Part shown: piece by piece, positions 1 through 5,118 of the stretch
Layout: each line of letters begins with the position of its first letter
Position numbering within the stretch: position 1 is the first letter of the stretch
Assembly: GCA_011524785.1 (NCBI GenBank)
Contig: WTJQ01000644.1
Span: forward strand, 1-7,378
Reading direction: 5' to 3'
Source: Planctomycetota bacterium
GTDB lineage: Bacteria; Planctomycetota; UBA1135; GCA-002686595
DNA: 7,378 nt
Program-made: the position numbers and the translations under genes
Notes under the pieces: model-generated
Databases searched by the model: none
What the model saw: only the letters and a program-made list of their open reading frames with translations
What the model was told of the DNA's origin: nothing

Positions 1-1
1 C

Positions 2-2299
2 CTCCCGATGTTCCTCGGCGAGAGCGCCCAGTCGAACGCCGATGTCGCGACCGACCGCGAGGATCACGGAAGCGCGGCGGGGGGCAGTGCGATGGACACG
101 GCGCGAAGCGCTGCAGAGAACACAGCGCGAATCGCTGCAGAGAACACAGCGCGGGGTGCTGCCAAGGACACAGCGCAGAGCGCCGCGCGAAACAGAGCGC
201 AAGGCGCCGCGATGGCCACGGCGGAGAGCACCGCGGAAGGCAGCGCTGGAGACACTGCGGAAGACACCGTGTACGGAGGAGCCCAGCGCGTCGCCGAGGG
301 CCCGCCCCCCCCGGAGGGGCGCCTGCTCCGCACGCTCGCCGGCCTGCCGGAGACGCGCGGCTTCCCCCTGGAGGACCCGCGCTTCCGGCGGGCGCTCGCC
401 GCTGCCGAGGCCCTGCTCGACGCCCCGCGTCACTTCGGCCTGCACCCGGGCGGGGTGGTCGTGGCCCCGGGCCCCATCGATGCCTTCGTGCCCTGCCAGC
501 CCTCGGCCAAGGGCCCCGTGGTCACGCAGCTGGACAAGGACGGCGTGGAGGCGATCGGGCTGGTGAAGATGGACCTGCTCGGGAACCGCGTCCTCACCAC
601 CCTCGCGGACTGCCTGGAGCTGCTGCGCGAGCAGGGCGTGGAGGTCGACCTGGAGGACCTCCCTGAGGACGACCCCGCCACCGCGCGCACCCTGCGGGAG
701 GGCAGGACCCTCGCCTGCTTCCAGGTCGAGTCGCCGGGCATGCGCCACCTGCTGCAGCAGACCGGCGCCCACCGGATGGACGACGTGATCCAGGCGGTCG
801 CCCTCATCCGGCCGGGCCCGTCCGGGAGTGGGATGAAGGACGCCTACGTGCGCCGCTTCCGGGGCCTCGAGGAGCCGGCGCCCCCCCACCCCCGGGTCGA
901 GGACCTCCTGGCCGACACGCACGGCGTGATGCTCTACCAGGAGGACGTGATGCAGGTCGCCTCACGCGTCGCGGGGCTCGAGCTCACCGAGGCCGACCAG
1001 CTGCGCCGGGCCCTGCAGAAGCGGCGCTTCGACGAGCTCGCTCCGCTGCGGGAGCGCTTCATGGCCGGAGCCCACTCCCAGGGCCTCGCCGAGGACGAGG
1101 CCACGGCGCTCTGGGACCGGCTGGCGGGGTTCGCGTCCTTCGCCTTCTGCAAGGCCCACGCGGTCACCTACGGCCGCCTCGCCTACCGCTCGGCCTGGCT
1201 GAAGACGCACCACCCCGCTCCGTTCCTGACGGCGTTCCTGCTCAGCGAGACCGGCTACTACCCGAGCCGCGTCTACGTGGAGGAGGCGCGGCGCCTGGGC
1301 GTGCGGATCCTCGGCCCCGACGTGAACCGCAGCGGGCCCGGGTTCCAGCTCGAGCGGGGAGCGGGGCCGCTGGCCCTGCGCGTGGGACTGGGGCGCGCGC
1401 GAGGCCTGAGCGAGGCGACCCTCGAGCGGCTGCTGGAGAGCCGCGCCGCCGAGGGGCCCTTCCTCTCCCTGCCGGACTTCCTCGAGCGCACCGCCGCGCG
1501 GCGCGACGAGACCGAGACGCTGATCCGGGTCGGCGCCTTCGACGCCTTCGACCGGACGCGACCCGAGCTGCTGTGGCGCCTGCACCTCCTGCTCGAGCCG
1601 CAGGGACGCGCCCCGCGCGAGGCAGGGCTCGACGGGCGCGCCCTCGCGGCCTGTCGGGACGGTCGCAGCGCGCGCTCGGGACTCGAGGGCTGGAGCGGTC
1701 GCGGCCTCGGCGTGGACGGCGGCGCGCTGCAGCCCGGGGAGACGGCCTCGCTGTTCGCCCCGCCGCCTCCGGAGGCCGTGGTCCTGCCCGGTCTCCCCGG
1801 TCCCGACGCTCGCGAGCGAGGCCAGGAGGAGTTCCGGCTCCTCGGCCTGACCCTCGCCTCCCACCCGGTCGACCTCTTCCCATGCCCCGGGGAGGAGCGC
1901 GCCCGGGCGCTGCTCGGGCGCGGCCCCGGGGAGGCGCGCGGCGACTTCCACAGCCGGGGTCCAGAGAAGGGGAGACCGGAGGAGGAGAAGCCAGAGGAGC
2001 AGCGCTCTGGGCTGCGCCCCGTGAACCCCTGCCCCTGCGCGCGACTCGCCGAGCGGGTGGGCGCGCGCATCACCCTGAGGGGCTGGCCCGCGGCGACCCG
2101 GCGGGCGCGCACGGACCGGGGTGAGCTGATGCGCTTCCTCACCCTCGAGGACCCCAGCGGGATGGCGGAGGTCGTGCTGTTCCCGGACGTCTACCGCCGG
2201 GACGGGCACCTGCTCGACCTGGACGCGGTCGTCCTGGTCACCGGGGTCGTCGAGGACCAGCTCGGCGCCTGCGCCCTGCGGGCCGAGCGCCTGTGGTGA
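2..2299 (+). CDS. dnaE: DNA polymerase III alpha-family subunit (short DnaE / error-prone type), 5'-truncated by window edge
   Basis: This is the C-terminal part of a bacterial family C replicative-type DNA polymerase, which extends DNA from dNTPs. Counting the Met at position 8 as residue 1, the visible landmarks are: HPGGVVVAPGPIDAF (146-160); GLVKMDLLGNRVLT (184-197), whose Asp189 matches the third catalytic Asp (E. coli D555); ACFQVESPGMRHLL (236-249); ALIRPGPSGSGM (265-276); YQEDVMQVA (310-318); a helix-hairpin-helix stretch (about 460-493); and a C-terminal OB fold (about 685-760). The N-terminal PHP domain and the first two catalytic Asp residues must lie left of the window. The frame is open to the edge, so the ATG at 8 is not taken as the start. 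The protein ends just after the OB fold, without the tau-binding domain of replicative DnaE, so I infer an accessory or error-prone paralog. It is not classic DnaE2/ImuC, because the VDVLALGML signature is replaced by KMDLLGNRVL. Oddities are a repeat insert at residues 1-98 and a charged spacer at about 636-675. Confidence 0.92.
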   Translation, partial: LPMFLGESAQSNADVATDREDHGSAAGGSAMDTARSAAENTARIAAENTARGAAKDTAQSAARNRAQGAAMATAESTAEGSAGDTAEDTVYGGAQRVAEGPPPPEGRLLRTLAGLPETRGFPLEDPRFRRALAAAEALLDAPRHFGLHPGGVVVAPGPIDAFVPCQPSAKGPVVTQLDKDGVEAIGLVKMDLLGNRVLTTLADCLELLREQGVEVDLEDLPEDDPATARTLREGRTLACFQVESPGMRHLLQQTGAHRMDDVIQAVALIRPGPSGSGMKDAYVRRFRGLEEPAPPHPRVEDLLADTHGVMLYQEDVMQVASRVAGLELTEADQLRRALQKRRFDELAPLRERFMAGAHSQGLAEDEATALWDRLAGFASFAFCKAHAVTYGRLAYRSAWLKTHHPAPFLTAFLLSETGYYPSRVYVEEARRLGVRILGPDVNRSGPGFQLERGAGPLALRVGLGRARGLSEATLERLLESRAAEGPFLSLPDFLERTAARRDETETLIRVGAFDAFDRTRPELLWRLHLLLEPQGRAPREAGLDGRALAACRDGRSARSGLEGWSGRGLGVDGGALQPGETASLFAPPPPEAVVLPGLPGPDARERGQEEFRLLGLTLASHPVDLFPCPGEERARALLGRGPGEARGDFHSRGPEKGRPEEEKPEEQRSGLRPVNPCPCARLAERVGARITLRGWPAATRRARTDRGELMRFLTLEDPSGMAEVVLFPDVYRRDGHLLDLDAVVLVTGVVEDQLGACALRAERLW
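92..283 (+). repeat. Eight degenerate 24-bp tandem repeats (8-residue period) inside the polymerase gene
   Basis: Eight consecutive 24-bp units stay in frame and encode MDTARSAA, ENTARIAA, ENTARGAA, KDTAQSAA, RNRAQGAA, MATAESTA, EGSAGDTA and EDTVYGGA. The first three are the most alike: 20 identical bases (GCTGCAGAGAACACAGCGCG) recur exactly 24 bp apart at 110-129 and 134-153. Later units are more diverged. Ala is kept at unit positions 4 and 8 (last unit V and A), which would put a stripe of Ala on a helix. By hand count GC is about 68% (130 of 192), and codons such as ACA, CGA, GAA and GCT are more frequent than in the flanking polymerase. I infer expansion by replication slippage inside a surface loop. 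No function is implied by the sequence. Confidence 0.88.
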
Positions 2300-2305
2300 G
2301 CGCGA

Positions 2306-2324
2306 GCGCGCCTCAGGAGCGCGC
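2306..2324. terminator. Weak inverted repeat between convergent genes, possible bidirectional terminator
   Basis: GCGCGC at 2306-2311 can pair with GCGCGC at 2319-2324 around a 7-nt loop. It lies at the convergent junction between the polymerase stop (2297-2299) and the Myb-like gene stop (2313-2315), and it overlaps the latter. There is no T-tract on either side, and alternating GC pairs arise easily by chance in this DNA, so this is only a candidate. Confidence 0.2.
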
Positions 2325-3038
2325 GCCGCGCTGGTGCCGCAGGGCCACGTTCTGACGCCCCATCTCGCGCAGGCGATCGGGGTTCTTCTTCAGGTCCAGG
2401 GCGTGGGCCTTGCTGACGACGCTCTTGACCGAGCGCCCCAGGCGCTTGGCGATCTCGAGGTTCGGGGTGTGCGGGTAGAGCTCGCGCAGGACGTCCAGCT
2501 CCTCGCCACTCCAGCGCGGCATCTTGCTCGCCAGCTTCTTGCCGGCCTTGCGGCGCACGAAGGCCTTGTCCTTCGCCAGGCAGAGCTGGGCGCCGAGCGC
2601 GGCGATGTCGGCCACGGGGCGCCCGAAGACGATCGCCAGGTCCTCGTCGGTTCGGCTGCCGTAGATGCGCTTGAAGAGCGCGACCTCCTCCAGGGTGAAG
2701 GGGCGCGACCGGCGCAGCTGGGCGAGCTCCGCGATCTTGTCCTGCACGTCCTGCTGGCCGCGGGCAAGGACCCGGCAGAGCGCCGTCAGGTCCGAGGCGC
2801 CGAGGCACTCACGGAGGAGCTCCAGGTCGGCCTCGGTCCAGGGGTCGGTCCGCAGCTCCTGGCCCTCGAAGAGGGTGTCCGCGGTGCGGCGCACCGCCTG
2901 CGCGGTCCGACCGAGCTCGCGACCGATGGACGCATCGGTGCGGTGGCCGTAGAGCTCGCGCAGACGAGCGACTTCCTCGGTGGACCAACGTCCACGGCGC
3001 GGAGTCGCGGGGGGCTTCCCCCAACGGGGTTTGGGCAT
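2313..3038 (-). CDS. Four-unit SANT/Myb-like helix-turn-helix protein, putative DNA-binding, function unknown
   Basis: I read 241 residues from ATG 3038. Four imperfect copies of a roughly 42-residue SANT/Myb-like unit are visible: GRWSTEEVARLRELYGHRT (from residue 16), DPWTEADLELLRECLGASD (65), RPFTLEEVALFKRIYGSRT (112) and PRWSGEELDVLRELYPHTP (174). Each starts with W or F plus S/T, continues with an acidic helix, and ends in a recognition-helix-like part such as IAKRLGRSVKSVVSKAHAL. Units 1 and 4 are closest to consensus; unit 2 is most diverged. A Lys/Arg-rich linker separates units 3 and 4, and the C-terminus is basic (REMGRQNVALRHQRG). The family fold suggests a cytoplasmic DNA-binding regulator or nucleoid factor, but targets cannot be read from sequence. 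The start is uncertain: an in-frame ATG at 3098 adds 20 residues, and neither start has a clear Shine-Dalgarno. I prefer 3038 because the extra segment looks unlike the domain and lies in a palindrome-rich leader. Confidence 0.83.
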   Translation of the reverse strand: MPKPRWGKPPATPRRGRWSTEEVARLRELYGHRTDASIGRELGRTAQAVRRTADTLFEGQELRTDPWTEADLELLRECLGASDLTALCRVLARGQQDVQDKIAELAQLRRSRPFTLEEVALFKRIYGSRTDEDLAIVFGRPVADIAALGAQLCLAKDKAFVRRKAGKKLASKMPRWSGEELDVLRELYPHTPNLEIAKRLGRSVKSVVSKAHALDLKKNPDRLREMGRQNVALRHQRGARS

Positions 3039-3067
3039 GGCAGGCAGGCAGGAGAGGGAGACACCGT

Positions 3068-3085
3068 GCCGGCGGGCATGCCGGC
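3068..3085. repeat. GCCGGC inverted repeat in the leader of the Myb-like gene
   Basis: GCCGGC occurs at 3068-3073 and again at 3080-3085, with six bases between, and the 8-nt palindrome GGCATGCC overlaps it at 3075-3082. It sits between the candidate promoter and the preferred start of the Myb-like gene. It could be a leader hairpin or an operator for a dimeric regulator. If translation starts at 3098 instead, it is simply coding DNA. Confidence 0.3.
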
Positions 3086-3116
3086 TCCCGGGGGGCATCC
3101 CGGGAAGGTGTGTCCA

Positions 3117-3122
3117 AGTGTA
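3117..3122 (-). promoter_or_regulatory. Candidate extended -10 promoter element for the Myb-like gene
   Basis: Read on the minus strand, TTGCTACACT contains TACACT (a good sigma-70 -10 match) preceded by TG and one base, the extended -10 form. No TTGACA-like box is found 16-18 bp upstream, which is tolerated at extended -10 promoters. The surrounding GATTTGCTACACTTGG is an AT-richer patch in very GC-rich DNA. Transcription would begin near 3110 and leave a leader of about 70 nt before the ATG at 3038. Confidence 0.35.
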
Positions 3123-3131
3123 GCAAATCGG

Positions 3132-3252
3132 ATCGTGAGCGGGGACCGCGACCTGCAGGGCTTGGCAGGGGTCCAGACCCCGCTCCAGGGCACTAGGAGG
3201 GGGTTCCTGCCCCCACGATCTCGGTCCCGCCCTGCGGGCCGGGGCTCACGAT
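3132..3252. repeat. Structured intergenic element: three hairpins inside a 9-bp inverted repeat
   Basis: ATCGTGAGC (3132-3140) is the exact reverse complement of GCTCACGAT (3244-3252). Between them are three compact hairpins: GGGGTC/GACCCC (3168-3181, CA at the centre), GGGGG/CCCCC with a 6-nt loop (3199-3214), and CCCGC/GCGGG with a 3-nt loop (3226-3238). A further 7-bp pair, GGGACCG (3142-3148) with CGGTCCC (3222-3228), offers an alternative fold. The right arm overlaps the last codons and stop of ptsI. None of the hairpins is followed by a T-tract, so a simple intrinsic terminator is unlikely. It may be a structured 3' UTR, a repetitive palindromic element or a MITE-like insertion. Confidence 0.5.
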
Positions 3253-4997
3253 TCCTGGATCCCGACGGCCCTGTGGAGCCGCCGGCGCTCCGCCGAGAGG
3301 CGCAGATGGACCTCGCGCGAGGTGCGCAGGCCGCGCAGGTCCTCGGCCAGCTGGCGCGCCTGGGCCAGCGTCGTGTTGCGGATCACGAAGCGCAGCTCCG
3401 GGAGGAAGTTCGGTGCCGCGGAGACCGCGTCGAACCCCATGCCCAGGAGGGACAGGGTGGCGGCGGGGTCACCCGCCAGCTCGCCGCACACCGAGCAGGG
3501 GACGCCCGCGGCGCCGCAGGCGTCGGCGATCTGCTGCAGCACCCGGACGACGGCCGGGTGATGGGGATCGTAGAGGCCGCTGACGAACGTGTTGTCGCGG
3601 TCGACCGCGAGCAGGTACTGGACCAGGTCGTTCGTGCCCACGGAGACGAAGTCCACCAGCTCGAGGAGCTCGGGCAGCACGTACACCGCCGAGGGCACCT
3701 CGATCATGATCCCCAGCAGGACGCGCTGGGCGATCTCGTAGCCCTGCTCCTCCAGCTGCTTGCGGACGCTCTCGAGGATGTCGCGCACCCGGCGCACCTG
3801 CTCGACGGAGCCCACCATGGGCACGAGGAGCCGCACCTCGCCGTGGGCGCTGGCGCGCAGGGCCGCGCGCAGCTGCACGCGCAGCAGGTCCTGCCACTCC
3901 AGGGTGACGCGGATGCCGCGCCAGCCCAGGGCCGGGTTGTTCTCGGCGGGCATCTGGAAGTAGGGCAGCTGCTTGTCCCCGCCGATGTCGAGGACGCGCA
4001 CCACCACCGGGCGCCCCTCCATCCCATCGACGACCCGCCGGTACAGCCGGTACTGGTCCTCCTCCGAGGGGAACTGGCTGCGCTCCATGTAGAGGAACTC
4101 GGTCCGCAGCAGCCCGACGCCGTCGCACGTCTCGACCGGGAAGGTCCCCAGGTCGCGGATCGACTCGAGGTTGACCTGGATGGCCATCGCGTGACCGTCG
4201 GGCGTCACCGCCGGCTCGCCGGAGACCGCGTCCAGCAGGCGCATGCGCGCCTGGCGCTGCTGCTGGCGCTCGAGGAACTCGTCGACCGTGTCCACGCCGG
4301 GGCGCAGGGTCACCAGCCCGACGTCCCCATCGACCAGCACGTCCATGTCCTGCTCCAGCCGTGCGAGCAGGTTGGGCAGCCCGACCACGCAGGGGATGCC
4401 GAAGGAGCGGGCGAGCACGGCTCCGTGGGAGAACCGTCCGCCCGCCTCGGTGAGGATCGCCAGGACGCGCTCGCGCTCCAGGAAGGTGACCACCTGCGGG
4501 GTGAGCTCGGCCGCCGCCAGCACGACTTTGCCCTGCCCGGCCGACACCTGCTCCGCGTCCCGGTCGAGCAGGTGGTCCCGGACGAGGACCCAGGGCTCGC
4601 TCACGTCCTCGGCGTAGCGCCGGACGCTGTCGCCATCGAGCCCCGCCATCTGCTTGTGGAGCGAGTCGATGAGGGCCTGCACGGCCCACTCGGCGTTGAC
4701 CCGCTCCTCGCGGAGGCGTCGCTCGACGTCCTCGGCCGCGGTCGGGTCCTCGAGGATGGCCCGGTGGACCGCGAAGATGGCCGCGTCCTGCTCGCCCGCG
4801 GTGGTCCGCACGATGTCCTGCTGGCGCTCGAGCTGCTCGCGCACCGCGACGATCGCGGCGGAGAGGCGGTCGACCTCGCCCTGGACGGCCTCGCCGGGAA
4901 CGGTCCACAGGGGCACGGAGTCCGGCCGGGAGCGCACGATGTGCACCCGCCCGCAGGCCAGCCCAGGGGCGACCGGGATCCCCTTCACTTCCGGCAT
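3246..4997 (-). CDS. ptsI: Phosphoenolpyruvate-protein phosphotransferase (PTS Enzyme I)
   Basis: Enzyme I takes phosphate from phosphoenolpyruvate onto a histidine and passes it to HPr, the first step of the cytoplasmic sugar or regulatory phosphotransferase chain. The 583 residues match the usual length (E. coli 575). The order is: N-terminal segment MPEVKGIPVAPGLACG; helical HPr-binding region (about 35-145); phosphohistidine swivel domain with GGRFSHGAVLARS, active His191; and PEP-binding barrel. In the barrel I see GLLRTEFLYMER (Arg298), VLDIGGDKQLPYF with Arg334 just before it, MIEVPSA (Glu433), GTNDLVQYLLAVDRDN (Asn456, Asp457) and VCGELAGD (catalytic Cys504). All key residues are present, so the enzyme should be active. 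There is no N-terminal GAF domain, so it is not PtsP, and no fused HPr or EIIA. No ptsH, EII or HPr kinase gene is visible nearby. The ATG at 4997 has GGAG eight bases upstream. Confidence 0.97.
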   Translation of the reverse strand: MPEVKGIPVAPGLACGRVHIVRSRPDSVPLWTVPGEAVQGEVDRLSAAIVAVREQLERQQDIVRTTAGEQDAAIFAVHRAILEDPTAAEDVERRLREERVNAEWAVQALIDSLHKQMAGLDGDSVRRYAEDVSEPWVLVRDHLLDRDAEQVSAGQGKVVLAAAELTPQVVTFLERERVLAILTEAGGRFSHGAVLARSFGIPCVVGLPNLLARLEQDMDVLVDGDVGLVTLRPGVDTVDEFLERQQQRQARMRLLDAVSGEPAVTPDGHAMAIQVNLESIRDLGTFPVETCDGVGLLRTEFLYMERSQFPSEEDQYRLYRRVVDGMEGRPVVVRVLDIGGDKQLPYFQMPAENNPALGWRGIRVTLEWQDLLRVQLRAALRASAHGEVRLLVPMVGSVEQVRRVRDILESVRKQLEEQGYEIAQRVLLGIMIEVPSAVYVLPELLELVDFVSVGTNDLVQYLLAVDRDNTFVSGLYDPHHPAVVRVLQQIADACGAAGVPCSVCGELAGDPAATLSLLGMGFDAVSAAPNFLPELRFVIRNTTLAQARQLAEDLRGLRTSREVHLRLSAERRRLHRAVGIQES

Positions 4998-5003
4998 CGC
5001 AGC

Positions 5004-5009
5004 ATCTCC
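5004..5009 (-). promoter_or_regulatory. Shine-Dalgarno of ptsI
   Basis: On the minus strand GGAGAT lies just before the ptsI ATG, with 8 nt between GGAG and the start codon. This spacing supports the start at 4997, which also fits the usual N-terminus of Enzyme I. Confidence 0.6.
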
Positions 5010-5016
5010 GGCCGGG

Positions 5017-5022
5017 ATTGTA
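5017..5022 (-). promoter_or_regulatory. Candidate -10 box of ptsI (TACAAT)
   Basis: TACAAT on the minus strand differs from the sigma-70 consensus by one base and stands out in GC-rich DNA. It lies downstream of the tex terminator hairpin, where a ptsI promoter would be expected. No good -35 box is seen. Transcription from it would start near 5010 and give a leader of only about 13 nt, enough for the Shine-Dalgarno but tight. Confidence 0.4.
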
Positions 5023-5063
5023 GCGGACGCCCCCTGTGCGCCCCCGACGCGCCCGGGAACGAG

Positions 5064-5097
5064 CGCGGCCCGCTCCCTTTCCGGGGAGCGGGCCGCG
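5064..5097 (-). terminator. Strong terminator-like hairpin after the tex-like gene
   Basis: CGCGGCCCGCTCCC (5064-5077) and GGGAGCGGGCCGCG (5084-5097) form a perfect 14-bp stem with a 6-nt loop, starting 21 nt past the stop codon of the tex-like gene. On the minus strand it is followed by CTCGTTCCC, which is only a weak U-tract. The length and perfection of the stem make a terminator or a 3'-end-stabilising hairpin likely. It separates tex from ptsI transcription. Confidence 0.7.
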
Positions 5098-5118
5098 TCG
5101 GAGCGGGCGAGGGCGCCG

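Noticed and set aside
8..10. ATG at position 8 as the true start of the polymerase gene, implying a split C-terminal half
   Set aside because: The frame is open to the left edge, no Shine-Dalgarno is visible in the few bases before it, and the essential N-terminal catalytic Asp residues would be missing. Truncation by the window is simpler.
92..283. The 24-bp repeats as a CRISPR array
   Set aside because: The units are contiguous with no spacers, stay in frame and encode an 8-residue periodic peptide inside a polymerase gene.
962..2209. A 415-codon open frame on the minus strand opposite the polymerase
   Set aside because: The plus-strand frame shows continuous polymerase motifs here, while the minus-strand product is Arg/Pro/Ala-rich and resembles no protein family.
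3039..3050. Three GGCA units directly before the Myb-like start, as a phase-variation tract
   Set aside because: Three copies are too few to be hypermutable, and with the preferred start they are outside the coding region.
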